A stretch of DNA of 64,000 nt. Origin: Mangifera indica (taxonomy: Eukaryota; Streptophyta; Magnoliopsida; Sapindales; Anacardiaceae). The translations under genes were made by a program, and so were the position numbers. Numbering within the stretch: the first letter of the stretch is position 1; every line of letters starts with the position of its first letter. The notes beneath the pieces are model-generated. The model did no database searches and was not told the DNA's origin. It saw only the letters and a list, made by a program, of their open reading frames with translations. The DNA lies in contig NC_058151.1 in NCBI RefSeq assembly GCF_011075055.1, positions 62,001-126,000 of the forward strand. Reading direction: 5' to 3'. Of this stretch, positions 36,010 through 48,637 are shown in pieces.

Positions 36010-36819
36010 AATATCTATACCATGGTATAATTTTGTATATGACGAACAATAAAGTGATAGATATGGAGTTTGGAGGCACTATCTTCTAGAGTGGTTCGGT
36101 CAATAGGTTCGTCTTAACTTACCCAGATTATGAACTAAACTAATTACTAAACAATATTAACGTGTAACACAAATTTCAAAGGCAGGGCAAACAAACCATT
36201 TTATATTATGAGATTTTCTTTTTTTGTGTGTGAACTGCACGATCTTTACATGCAGCTCTACCCTTCTAATTTGCTGCAACTTTTGTATTAACTACTTTTT
36301 CTTCTAAATTTCCTTGATAGGATTTGTCATGAAAACTTTCTAAAACTTAAATGTCTGTACAACTTCGTGGCAATAATGGTGCATATTAATAAATCAACAA
36401 AGACTGAAACCGTCAACAGGTTTTCGGATAAGAAATTTCCCAGCTGCTTCTTGGCAATAATAATAATTATAATAATAAAAAAATAGTTGATATATATGTT
36501 CCAAGATAGCTTGAAACATTTTCAACAGTCTTGACATGATTGAAAAGAAACCTAAAAAAGAAGAAGATTAAGTTAAATGGAGAGATGTGCATAGCTAGCT
36601 TAATTAATTTGGGGTTATAAGTTTTAATATATTAGTGAGTAACCAAAGCATGCAATATATATCTAACATATATTGATGAGAAAAATAATCAGATGTTTGA
36701 CATGCCGTCTATGAGGGAGGAAGACTTATACATAAAATGGACAGACTAGAGCAGCTATTAATCATACACATTAAGTTGTTGGTGGTGTAGAAATTAACTT
36801 CAAACCTTTGGTAGTACTT

Positions 36820-38006
36820 TCAAACAATCTCATGAAACAAAGGGTCTTCAAGGAGGAGATCAGGCCAAACCGAAGTATCACAAGCCTCCCCCAAAGTGTT
36901 GTACTTGATGGGGGTGTCGGATAACGGCGGTGGTAGAGCTATGGAAGGAGGAGATGGCGTTCGGGTTGAAGATGGAACAAGCTGATGCCATGGAGAATTT
37001 GGTGAGTTTATTGTAACAGCTGAAAACTGGTCAGGCGCTGGAATTGTATCCTTATTGTTTAGAGGTGTTTGAAAGCTACAAGGGACTTGTAAGTTTGGCA
37101 TACGAGAGAAAGGGACTGAGTTGTTGAGAGATTGAAGAGAGGCTGCAGCTTCTATATCCAATTGGGGTGATAAGTTTAAACCATTTGGAGAGTTATTATT
37201 ATTATCTTTTATTGAAGAAAGTGAGTTCAAAAGATTAATGGTGTCCATGTCAAAACCAGAAGGTTGGCTTGTTGGAAATGAACCATCTGAGGGTTGAATG
37301 AGGCCTTGCAAGTATTGCAATTTAGTCATTTCTGCCTGTAATCTCATAGCTTGTTCTTCCCATGAGTGATTATCTATCAACTCCTTTAAGTTAGCCCAAG
37401 CTATAAGATGAGGCAAGCTCGAGAAGATTTCTGTTCGAGGCCGGTGAGTCATTGGATCAAATCCCATCTGAATCAGCTTCTTCTTCAGATGAGTGTTCCA
37501 GAAATTTTTGATCTCATTATCGGTCCTCCCTGGTAGGTGGCTTGCAATTGCTGACCATCTATAAAAGGAATTAAAAGAATGAAATCAGAGACCAAATCAA
37601 AATCAAAATAAGTCTACAAAAAGCACACAATTGTTGAAGAAACTAAACATTTTCTTACTTGTTTCCAAGAATTGAGTGAAGATTGAGGATTGTATCCTCT
37701 TCTTCGGGTGAAAACTTCCCTCTCTTGATATCAGGCCTTAAATAATTTGTCCATCTCAATCTACAACTCTTACCACATCTGTTAAGACCTGAAAATTAAA
37801 AACAAAGCTTGATCATCATCAGAGAATTGAAAAAAATCACATTAAAGCAAAAGAATGATGTATAAACGCAAACCTGCAAGTTTAGGGAGGGCCCGCCAGC
37901 TTCCATGGCCATGTTTTTGAATATATTTGACAAGCTTTTGGTCTTCTTCAGGGGTCCAGGGACCTTTCTTGAGGCCACTCTCATCACAGCAAGGAGACCT
38001 ACCCAT
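36820..38006 (-). CDS. R2R3-MYB transcription factor, MYB53/MYB92/MYB93 clade (subgroup 24)
   Basis: Three exons on the minus strand: 38006-37874 (133 bp), 37788-37659 (130 bp) and 37558-36820. They give 333 residues in phase. The first two exon lengths are the classic R2R3-MYB pattern. The protein opens [21 protein letters not shown]2 and R3 have all expected Trp residues except the usual hydrophobic replacement at the first Trp of R3 (KFSPEEE). The linker is LRPDIKRG and the domain ends [15 protein letters not shown]. After it, [13 protein letters not shown] and a Leu-rich block with LKELI and [13 protein letters not shown] match the MYB53/92/93 group, which in Arabidopsis controls suberin genes and lateral-root development. 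The Ser/Pro/Asn-rich C-terminus ends in an acidic [11 protein letters not shown] segment, a likely activation motif. Confidence 0.95.
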
Positions 38007-38082
38007 GTTTAATCTTCAAACTCTTGTGAGTGTTAAAAAGATTTGTTTGCCTCCTTCGAATCCAACCACTAACTACAGCTTT

Positions 38083-38093
38083 CTATTTATATA
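38083..38093 (-). promoter_or_regulatory. TATA box of the MYB gene
   Basis: TATATAAATAG on the minus strand, about 77-87 bases upstream of the ATG at 38006, a normal distance for a plant core promoter with a short leader. Confidence 0.6.
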
Positions 38094-38099
38094 CAATCT

Positions 38100-39560
38100 A
38101 TTGCAAATGTTCCCTGCGGGTAAACCCTCATTGCAAAGTGACGTGTTGGCTTCCTATTTGCTAGCAGGAACAACTCTAAACTTTTTTCTTCCTGAATTAT
38201 TAACGATGTCTCTTCTCTGTCCAAGACTCATCTATATTCTATTGTATATATAAATGGTTTTTGACATTTGCATGTTTCTGAATACTAGTAAGTGGACCCT
38301 TAATATGTGTATGTATGTCAGTGACCCACAAACATGTTGATATTGTAGCCTAACAGTCTCTTGAGTTTGCCATATGTCTAAGAAATCTTCTCACTCACAC
38401 CATCGATCATGGGCATTTTCTTTTTCTTTTTTTCTTTTATTAAACAAATAGATTAATTATCATGCATTAGATCATGTATGAAAGAGGGCAAGAATGGGAA
38501 TACAGAAATGAAAACTAATTATAAAAGCTGATTTATGATTAATTAGATCATGATCAATATACAGGTCATCAACAGGGACAGTTGGCATATGATTGATGGC
38601 AGCCAGAAGAACCCATTCCATGCAAGCAATATATATATATATATCGTCACCGATTGCATGGCTCCTCATTTAAAATTTGTTACGTATAATTAATTTAATA
38701 CATGCATGGGTCCCCATAGATCAAATATTATTTCTAAAATTTCATTCTACCTTTACTACCATCCCCACTCACTCTTAGGGTTTTGCTCTTCTCCTCTGCA
38801 GTGCAGCCCTCACACTCCTTCGCCAATTACATTCTGCCACATCATCCTTCCTCCCTCTCCGGTCAATCTTGCTGCTACTTTTATGGAGAAACCTAATTGA
38901 AAGTAGACAATTGGAACCTTTAAATTAATGGAATAACAGTTATCGAAATAATCGAACGTCCTCGCAAGAATTGAATTGTTCAACCTCGGCAAACTTTGAA
39001 ACGATCGATAAATATTAGATTGCATTATTTTTCATTTTTAAAAAGGCTGTTAGGTTTCAATATGTATAAACTGTTTCGGGTTATAAACTACTGATTACAG
39101 CACATTTGTTCATCAAATTTTCTCATCAAAACCTCAAGAAAAAATTTCCAGAAAGCCTAAAGATTGTTTCCAGTAGGCAAACATATAAACATACTCTTTC
39201 TGTATGCTTTTAATGTATGATATTGATGAAGATAACCGATGGAAAATATGCAGATGTCTTAGTATGCGATTCAACACAGAGAATAATAATTTGAGAGATA
39301 TTGAATGTGGGCTCGGAACAGCTGCAGAATTGGTATGCTAATAATAAGGGTGGTAGGAATAGGGTTTAGATTGCCTGATGTAATATGGCTAATGTGATCA
39401 TTGTTGTGGTCTGGTTTGGATATTGATTAATTTATGATCATCTAAAGCTAATTTTCAACGTGGGGTCTCTTTCCACGTGTGCTTGATGATTTTGCAATTA
39501 GACCAACCGCATTCCTCATAGGCCTTCTCTCTATATCATATAAAAAATATCCATAACTAT
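38100..39560. other. Intergenic, no gene recognised
   Basis: Upstream region of the MYB gene. It contains a short (AT)n tract near 38629-38644 and no domain-bearing frame. Confidence 0.45.
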
Positions 39561-39567
39561 TATCAAC

Positions 39568-39825
39568 GTATATGCTGTTGGAACATGATGTCTGATCATG
39601 TATAAAAAACATCTTCCTAGGGTTAGTTTGGAGTTATTATGAAGCGTAACCTTACAACAGGGGGCTAAATGGGCAAAGCTCCCAAAACCTAAATTTAACA
39701 AGGGACTTATATCTCTAAATATGTGATTTTATCTCTTGTAACTTGTAACCCTAAAATTAATAAGAAAACCTAGTGTGGTTGTGGACATAGACATTAATCA
39801 AGTTGTATAATTTTAAAGTTTAAAT
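39568..39825 (+). mobile_element. Possible solo LTR or LTR fragment
   Basis: It starts TGTTGGAACATG and later contains TTGTAACCCTAAAA...ATAAGAAAACCTAGTGTGGTTGTGGACATAGAC. That word order (polyadenylation region followed by a GTGG-TGTGGA-TAG block) is familiar from the 3' part of plant copia LTRs. No second LTR or target duplication was found, so the limits are approximate. Confidence 0.3.
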
Positions 39826-39829
39826 GTAT

Positions 39830-41626
39830 ATGCATATATTTTAATGCATCTGCATGCAAATAAAAACACAATTTTCTTTCGGAATATTTAAAATGATTGT
39901 GCTAATTATGGACACAAACTTTCTGTTTAAGCACTCCAACAATAAAAGTGATGATCATCGAAAATGGATGATATAATTGATGCAAGATATAATGTTTAAG
40001 TTTAACGCCATGATGTATCATCACAAAAGGAAGAAAGAGAGACAAAAATAATGGAAGCAAATGCAAGCAGAAAGATTGCGACATTAAGAGATGTGACCTA
40101 TTTGACCATAGAGGGAGCTGGTTAGAGGCGAAGTTGGTGTAGCAAACGCTCTAATTTTTTTCTACCATCTTTTGAAATCTATAAGACAATAAATTAAGTA
40201 ATTATTAATAAATTTTATGCTTATTAATCTTGTTGAAAACCTTGAGAATGCGTCAATGGCTTTCGTTGATATCCTCTCGTCCTTTTTTCATTGTCCTTTA
40301 TCGCAATTCACACACTTCTTTGAAGAGCTGAGTGAGACAGCTAGCTCATTTTAATTTCCAGAGTCAGAAGCATCTCTGCTGTTTCTTATTTTCACTCTCA
40401 AAGAATCCATTAATGGCAAGTTGCAGAAGCAAATTTTGATAAAAGATTTAAGCATTTACGAGTATGGGTATATATATATGTATGCACTTACATAATAACA
40501 ACAAAATCCCAAAAACAAGAAAAATATGAAAGAATTTGGTGAAAATATATGAGTGTGAATTGATGATCATGAGAAGCAAACTCTTTCAACATCAAAGGCC
40601 ACACGAGAATCAAAGTAACAAGTTTTACTCTTAAAAGAAAATCTTGAATTTAGGTTAAGATTTGAAGAAAATAAAATTAAAAAACCGTTATCACCTTGTT
40701 CACGAAACCGGTGAAAAATTAAAGCTTCAGTTAATAATATTCATGCACAGAGAGATTGGTTCTCCAACTAGGATTCCTTGTCGAGAGCAGGTTTAATATT
40801 AATTAAGAAAGAAATTAGAGGGTAAGTGATGTCACTTAATATTAAATATAAACAAAAAACTATCATATTTGTAGTGTCAGCTAAACAACTGATTTGCTTG
40901 CTGTGTTAAGTTTCTACCCAATACATCTAAACTCGGACTTTCTATACTTGTCATGCCACGTATATGATTTTCTATCTTTCCCTTTCTATGCAAATACGAA
41001 TCAATCAACCTAGCTTCTTGGAATGATCGATTTTGAGCTACCAAAATTCTAACTATAACTTCTTTTAAAACATGTGTTCAACTCAATTTGAACAAAATTT
41101 AAACAAAAATTTCAACTCAACAAATCGACTCAATTTTAAATAGAATTTTATGATGAAGAAACTTTTCATCATATAAATGTTGTTATTTATTTTGTTAATG
41201 ATACTATACATTACAAATAGAGCTCACACGGTTAGGTTAAAATCTAGCCTTATATATGGAATAATCAAGTGTTGATTTCAAATCCTGTCTATGTACTTGA
41301 GAGTCGGTTTCTAGCATCTTCTATGTGTGTTAATAGGAGAGAAGCAGTCATTGACCAAGAGTGGAACATATATATTGTATTAGTTAGGGGAAATTAAAAT
41401 AATTAGGGTTCTTGTCTAGGGATATAAGTAAGGGAAGAATTGGAGGGTGGGATTTTTATTTCCCTAATTACTGAAAGTAACAGTTAATAATGTAGCTACG
41501 TAAGTACTCTCCATTAAACTAATACAAACAGTTAAATAAGAAATGTATGTATTACATCTAGTACACATGAATAGTATTTGTGAGACCGTGCAATACAAAC
41601 ACCAACTATTCATAACCCAACAACCC
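39830..41626. other. Intergenic, no gene recognised
   Basis: AT-rich; no supported feature. Confidence 0.45.
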
Positions 41627-41629
41627 TAA

Positions 41630-42130
41630 AGAGTCATTTGGTTATGAGATTTTAAAGATTACCATAATAATCTATTTTTTATTATTTACGTTACCTTGTT
41701 TAATTTATTAATAATAAAATATTATATTAATCTTTTATTATCAATGATGATATGATAGATAATATAAGTGGTAATTTAATTACTATATTTACCTTAAATA
41801 TTAAAATATTACCAAAGTGATCTTGATTTTATTATAATTATATTATTATTTATTAATTTTTTAAGATAAAAATAAATTTATTTTTAATTAATATAATAAA
41901 TAATTTAAAAATATTTAAAAATAATTATATCTAAAGACATTTAAGTAAAATAATTTATTAGTATTCTTTTATTATCTTTAACCAAACATAATAATTATTT
42001 ATACATATCAATTTTTACCAAATTTTGTCAAATGTAATAATCATTTATACCCAGTAATATTTTATGTAATCTATCTTTAAGGTAATCACCCTATTTTGAT
42101 AATAAAACATTATCCAAACTAAACACCCCC
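41630..42130. mobile_element. PIF/Harbinger-like MITE (about 500 bp)
   Basis: The ends are imperfect inverted repeats: AGAGTCATTTGGTTATG on the left, and GGGGGTGTTTAGTTTGG when the right end is read on the minus strand. They are flanked by TAA on both sides (41627-41629 and 42131-42133). The 3-bp TAA duplication and the TGTTTGGTTTGG-like end are typical of Tourist-type elements. The interior is AT-rich, with runs such as ATTACCATAATAATC and no frame. Confidence 0.45.
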
Positions 42131-42133
42131 TAA

Positions 42134-43484
42134 TTGAAATTTTATTGTGGGGGTCTTAAAATCTATGCTAATTTCATCATATCTTTACTACTTCAATGCT
42201 GATTACTTGTTGAAAGGTATGTTGTTTCCAAATGAAACCCAATTGGTCTCACTCAACTCAATGTGTCAAGACAATGTTACAAGGTTAAAAGTAATGAATC
42301 TTGAATCTCACATAATAAAAAAAATGAGTTTTTAGTGTAAATTTATATTGTTTTAAACTTTTCAATCTCAATAATTAGTTTTTTTTGGGTGTGATTCTCA
42401 TATTATTCGATATCATATACACACGTATATAAGTATTAGAAATCCCAACATGATATATATAATTGATACTAATTAATAAATATGAATTAGGATTTTCTGG
42501 TTACTTATGAAATGAAACTAAGGAAGTGGAGTCAAATTTTAGTTGATATCTTCTCTGTTACTCCTCATTGAGTTTCGATAAATACTATAATGGCACCTAG
42601 TTTTTCTCAACTGTTATGCCCAACGTTTTGGATTTACGAATATATTATATAAATTGATTTGTAAGCAATCTAATTTGATGATTAAATATGTTTAAACATA
42701 TATTCTTATTATGCTCTTTTGTATTTTTATTTTTCAAGCATCATCAACCACTTGGAACCATCAGCAATCACACCAAATTCACAGCTATGGACAGTGAAAG
42801 ATATAGGGAGACTCATCACTTGTTCAATCATCACCATACTAGGCAAAGCAAAGCAAAGCAAAGCCTAATCACTAAGTCTAGAAATTCTGAAGAGATTAAC
42901 TCAACAACTCATCATCAAAGCCTTTCACTTTATTATAGATATATTGAAAAGCATTAGTTATACACTCAAATTATTTGTGAGAGTGTATAGTCGAACCTAG
43001 ATCATCTAACTCTACATTTGAAATCCCACATTTGAACAAATCTATCCATGAAATTCTTCGATAGGCATATATTTAGTAGTAAATCTACTCAAGATTTATC
43101 TTGGTATATTGATCTCATACATATAACATAATGAAATCAAGAAATTTTATTGGAAGCACAACCCAAAATAGAAGACACCCAATTTTCTTGAATTGTTTAA
43201 ATATAGGGATGCATTCGAACTGACTTAAAATTAAAAAAAGAAGAAGAGTTGCCAGAATAAAAGAAGATTCATCAAAGAATAAAATAAAATAAAGTCATTA
43301 TCAGAGAAGAAGAATGCTTAAAATGATAATAATTCATATTATAAAATCATGTAAGACATAATTTTAATATTATGGTTAAAATTACATACCAATTATTGTT
43401 GTAATTTAATCATCAGTCTTGCATAATCCTTTATTCTCTTCGATCGTGTGCAATGCAACTTAATTATAATATTTCGCATTGTAA

Positions 43485-43515
<31 letters not shown>

Positions 43516-46061
43516 CATACATACATACAAGTGTCTTCATTTGCTGTTTCTATTTATTTCTAAATATTTTCATAATCAGAAAACTGACTGTGAACAATCA
43601 TACACACAACACAACAGCGACATTTATATTAAAATGATAATAATTCATATTATAAAATCATGTAAAATATATAATTATAATCTGTAAGACATAAGCAAGT
43701 TGGCATCAAAATAAGATCACCATATAATTTATATAGTTTAAATCGGTTTTATTAAGGTAGTGTATACGAAATAATTTACTAACCTAAGTATTTGTTAGAT
43801 TGGATAGCCAATAGCACAGCATCAATATTTGTCATGAGATGATACTTTAATTTAATTTTTTGTGTTCCATTTCCGATCAAAGGTGGATGCAATCTGAACT
43901 AGAGCCAGCTTGAAATTGACTTGAGTCCACAATGATTTGTTCCAGATTGAGCTTATGAGTGGAGAAGAAGCTCCTCTAACTAAAATGGATGAAAAAAGCA
44001 TATGAATGTTTAGGACCCATCAACCCCGTCTGGGGGCCCAAATTCAGTGTCTATGAACCTTTAACCTAACCCATTTCACGTCCTTAGTTGAAAACCAGTT
44101 TCATCGAAGACTCTGGCCCAACTAGAAAGCCCTAATCTAGCATACGAAAAATCACACTATAGTATAGTATCCAGGTATACATATCACATTTGTACCTATT
44201 TTACCATTAACTACCATTCTTATCCCTAATACTTAAATTAGTGCCTATTTCGCAAGACAAGATAATTGATCAATTTAAGGTTGGGGTAGATTCAAATTTA
44301 GCCAAATCCAAACAAAAGTAAACTCAAACATAACACAAATCTAAGACGGTCAACACAAATTCAAGTTTGACTTGCTCAAACTGATAAAAATTAATATTGG
44401 AAAAAAAGATTAATTATTAGAGAAGAAAAAGAATCACTGAGAAAATAAGAAAAATCCAAAAAAAATTATTGAAGAAGAAAAAGTATGAGTTTTAGCTCTG
44501 ACACCAACATCAATTATAAGCGTAACAAAATATGAGATTTAACTCTAATACCAACATCAATTATAAGCTTAATAAGCTAAGATTACTTCAATTTGAGTTT
44601 GACTTATTTAATTCGAATATAAACTATTTCGACTAAAATTTATCCTTAATTTAAGTCTTATATTAATGAAGGAAAATTTTAATTAAACAGGCCAGTAGTC
44701 TGGCATTGATCAAAGAGAAACTTTTTAATGGAGATGTATGTACCACATTACCTACACAATCCTTAACTATAGCATTATTGATAATGTGTAAAAGGGACCT
44801 TTATATCTCTAGAGATCATAATGATCTGAAGAACCCAAAATAATATTACAATGGCAGCATACAACTTGAATGTTCAGTGACATTCATAATACAAAAGAAA
44901 AGTAAATACAAGAGAAAGAAGCTCATACCTTACATTAATATCAGTAAAGAGAAGACATAACATGAAGAAAAACGTGGAGGAAACACCAATAAAGGCGATC
45001 CATGATCAGAATTCAGAAGAGGCTAATCTAATCTAATAAGAGAGAAGCTTGAATCATCCAGCTATATATATATATATATATAGAGTAGAGTTGCAGAGGC
45101 ATCAATCTGGTCAAAAGTTTGAAAAGTTGCTGCATGGAAAGAAACAAGTTGCATGGTTGGAGTTAGAGAAAGTTTAGATTGACAGAACACAAATCAGGAT
45201 CTGATCCATGCATCTGTAAAGTTGATAAGACATCGTCTGAAAAGTATAGCTCAGTCAATCCCACATGGTGGGAGTTGGTAAAATCAAGAATATTAGTTGT
45301 TGAAAATAATTAAATATGTCAAGATCAAAATATATAAAAACTATAAATGTGAATTTACGTATTCGTTTGTATTTTTAATAAAGCATTTTCGAATTCTACG
45401 TAAGGTGTTAACATTAGTCTATTTTCATGACACTATTTGTTAGTGTATTATTTTTCCAATTGGGAGACTGGATTGTGCTTTTGCATGTTGGATTCTTTTT
45501 CTTGGGGAGACAGTTAGGATTTTTAAATAAAAATCTAACTGTCACTCCAACTACCAATAACTATCCTTTGATAGTTAATCAAATCAGATCGAATCGATCC
45601 ATCATGGGTAAACCTGAATCCAATATTAGTAATTAGTGAGAAAGAGTGCGGCTTCCATGAGGCCAAGCTCACATTCTTATCAAGAGCTCTCCACAGATCT
45701 TTTCATACATTACTTTAACACCATGACTCTGATTTGAAAGAGTCTTGAGTTAGACTATTATTCGAAATTCATACACACTTTCTTTCAATAAAATTCACCA
45801 GATATACATTTATATTTCTGTATAGATATATAGGTGTAAACCCATCAACTTTGATCTTTGACAATGGTGAGGCAGAACATTTGAAGAAAATCTTTATATG
45901 ATCACTATATTAAATTGTTAAAGAGATCAGAATTTCAACATTCAGATTTTTATAACATGGAGTTGTTGTCGTAAACTGGCAAGATTCCCATCTTTTGTCA
46001 AAGGCTGACAAGGTCAAAGTTTCATAAAAAAAACTGTCTATATCCAGAACAGCTAACATGA
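42134..46061. other. Intergenic, no supported gene
   Basis: AT-rich. It includes a tetranucleotide repeat (43487-43529), a short TA tract near 45062-45081 and an open frame at 42688-42957. That frame has a hydrophobic start (HIFLLCSFVFLFF) and a His/Ser-rich remainder; it could be chance or a small secreted peptide, and I do not call it a gene. Confidence 0.4.
43487..43529. repeat. (ACAT)n microsatellite
   Basis: About ten and a half uninterrupted ACAT units. Confidence 0.97.
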
Positions 46062-46801
46062 CCTATCTTAGGGAAAAGGTTTATTTCCCACCCTTTTTTC
46101 AAGTCTATCTCAAACTTATATCTATGGGAGATGAAAAATCTCTTTTTTCACCCATAATCAAACTGTCATCCAATTTTTCAATTAGAGATAGTGACAAAAT
46201 CGATATTTTACTGTTTATAGTAAAAAGTTATAAAGTTTATTAACTTTCACCCCCTCAGGTTTTAGAAACTAACATTTCACATTTACCTAAAGTTTTTAAA
46301 CTTTGAAAACTAACATTTTTACCCCCAAAACTAGGGTTTCTATATTTTTCAAAACGTAACCCCCCCATAACTTTCAAAAATAGCAATTTCACTCATATTC
46401 TTCAACTTCATCTTCCGACATCGTCATCGGTCTCCTCCTTATCCTGGTGCGACGATAGTGGTGCGATGAAGAGATCTTCATCTCCTCGTCACACGGTGTT
46501 TCGTCATCCTTCGTCTGTTTTTCCAGATTCTTTCAGATCTGGACGACTCTTTGTCGTCCAGATCTAGGTGACGAAGAATCGTCCTTCGTCGTCCTTTATA
46601 ATCAAATATGAGAGATCGGTGGAATGCGTCCGTCGTCGATGGTGGTCGAAGAAGGAAGCAAACCCTAGGGGTGAAATCTAAACTTTTTAGACTTTGAGGA
46701 TAGGTTGAGTTGTTAGTTTTTAAAACTTGGAGGAGGGAAATGGTGAAATTTTAAATGTAATACCTTTAGGCAAATCCCACATTTACAAAACACGGGAGAA
46801 A

Positions 46802-47004
46802 TGTTGGGTCTGTCTGTACTCTGTCTATGTATCCCACATCGGTTAGAGGTGAGAGAATTTAATTGGTTAAATAGCTATGAGCTCCTTAAACTGTTAAGAC
46901 GCGTTTTGGGTTACAAAACCCAAAAGCAAAACTATGATGGACTGTATGTCCAAAGTGGACAATATCTTGACAGTGGACCAGGTTATTGGACCAGAGATAT
47001 TACA
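46802..47004 (+). repeat. TRIM LTR, first copy (203 bp)
   Basis: Begins TGTTGGGTCTG and ends GATATTACA; aligned with 47103-47304. Confidence 0.8.
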
Positions 47005-47102
47005 AATGATATCAGAACGGCTCTGCGTGTCCTCTTGAACGATAGTGGGGCAAACCTCAGTGAGGATGCTAAGTCTCTCACATCGACAAAGCACGGGAGA
47101 GA

Positions 47103-47304
47103 TGTTGGTCTGTCTGTACTTTGTTTATGTATCTCATATCGGTTAGAGGTGAGAGAATTTAACTGGGTAAATAGTTGTAAGCTCCTTAAATTGTTAAGAT
47201 GCGTTTTGGGTTGTAAAACCCAGAAGCAAAACCATGATAAACTGTGTGTCCAAAATGGATAATATCTTGACAGTAGACCAGGTTATTGGACCAAGGATGT
47301 TACA
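47103..47304 (+). repeat. TRIM LTR, second copy (202 bp)
   Basis: Begins TGTTGGTCTGTC and ends GATGTTACA. The flanking host sequence continues as the right arm of the Mutator-type element. Confidence 0.8.
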
Positions 47305-47467
47305 AAAGTTTTAAACAGTAAAATATCGATTTTACCCCTGTCCGTAATTGAAAAATTGGACGGCAGTTTAGTTATGGGTGGAAAAAAGAGTTTTTCATCT
47401 CCCGTGGGTATAGGTTTGAGATAGGCCTAAAAAATGAGTAGGAAATAATCCTTTTCCCCCTATCTTA

Positions 47468-48637
47468 ACAGCATTTTAGAATGATGAAAACGAACATTTG
47501 ATACTTCTGAGGCCCTATTTCTTTCCAGGAACAGAGCACAGTGCTTGTTCTTATGCTATGCTACTTATAAAACAGTCTGAGTTTTTTCAATTTTTTATTA
47601 TCTTAGAGACCAAGTCGAGTAGATAGATTCCAAAGGTGACATATCAATCCATATCCATTGCTTCCAAGCATAGATGATAGCATCTTTCCTAACTTTTGTC
47701 TGTTAATGGATGTATAAGAGTATGAAAACCAAGATTCTAAAATTTGGGTAATTTATGATTTCAATAAAATTATGCGTACTTATAATAATAGAAATGAGAT
47801 TTGGTGTAGCAACACTAACAAGACGTCAATCTTGAGTCAAGCTGAAACTTCATCTTGAGGCCAAACAACAATTACAAACTACCTTGCATAAAGTCCACCC
47901 CTACCCCTAACACACATTTCATCATTATGATTACAGGTGAAAATAACTTCTGTACTTCAGCCGGTTTACGGATTAGCTTTCAGGCTACCATTATTTCTTG
48001 TCAAGTTCCTGAAGTCTGATCTAAGCTAGAAGGTTAGGTAGCCCAACACTTTTAATGGATTGTATATGGGATTTTTAAAGTCTCTCCACAAGCCTGCATG
48101 CAATAACCTGAAGAAAAATCTGGGCAGCTTCAAAAACTTGAGACCAAGAGAAATTTAACTATTTTTCAGCATTACTACTAAAATGGAGCAACTGAAAGCT
48201 GAAAACCATCAATTCTGACAAACCCAAGATCATTATCTCTTACTTCACTGCCTCAAGCAATATCCATTTTGCCCATTAGTGCTCATCCATTTCCTACAAC
48301 TAATGTCAAGAATTATCCAAAAAGAAAGTGTCAACCCAGAATAACTGATTCAATCCTCCCTAAATTGGCCAAGTCCCACCAAAAAAATATTTCTAATTGG
48401 AGCTGAATCTTGTAATTAGGAGAGGTAATTGCTAAATAAGTGAAATGTGGATAGAACAATCATTCTCAAGCTTGTTGCTGGGGAGAAAGATAAAAAAATT
48501 TATAAAAGGAAAAAGATGTAGAAACCTACCAGCAACAGCACATTAGACACAAATGGTCTGAAACAGAAAATGAGCAATGATCTAAAGAGCCTTTTCTTAA
48601 ATAAAGTATATTATCTGCATCAGATAAGTATGTAGGC
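47468..48637. other. Intergenic, no gene recognised
   Basis: No supported frame. The right end is probably the 3' UTR of the L29 gene. Confidence 0.45.

Larger units (their letters stand above)
46757..47304 (+). mobile_element. TRIM (miniature LTR retroelement) nested in a Mutator-type element
   Basis: Two direct repeats, 46802-47004 and 47103-47304, both run from TGTTGG to TTACA and are closely similar. After the first comes AATGATATCAGAAC, a two-mismatch form of the Met-tRNA primer-binding site. Before the second comes CACGGGAGAGA, a polypurine tract. The internal part is only about 98 bp, which defines a TRIM. A second copy of the internal sequence with its polypurine tract (CACGGGAGAAA) precedes the first LTR, as if a further LTR had been lost. 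Confidence 0.8.
46071..47458. mobile_element. Mutator-type fold-back element 3, containing a TRIM insertion
   Basis: Ends are GGGAAAAGG and CCTTTTCCC, flanked on both sides by the nine bases CCTATCTTA (46062-46070 and 47459-47467). The arms match over about 190 bp, for example CTATCTCAAAC and TCCAATTTTTCAATTA on the left and their complements near 47350-47425. An inner inverted block (CACCCCCTCAGGTTTTAGAA, about 46247) has its partner at about 46671-46745. The GC-rich centre (46395-46670) holds GACGA/TCGTC words like those of the element at 20930. The right arm is split by a TRIM insertion between about 46757 and 47304. Without it the element would be about 840 bp, close to element 2. Confidence 0.85.

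Noticed and set aside
35821..36089. Open frames on both strands rich in Tyr, Ile and Val
   Set aside because: They are translations of the TA/TG/CG microsatellite.
42688..42957. 89-codon frame with a hydrophobic N-terminus, possible secreted peptide
   Set aside because: No known peptide motif, paralogue or clear promoter; the hydrophobic start comes from T-rich DNA. Kept only as a remark.
43487..43529. Regular short repeats as a possible CRISPR-like array
   Set aside because: A simple four-base microsatellite with no spacers, in a eukaryotic genome.
46801..47262. 153-codon open frame on the plus strand
   Set aside because: It spans both TRIM LTRs and the primer-binding site; the frame is a by-product of the repeat.
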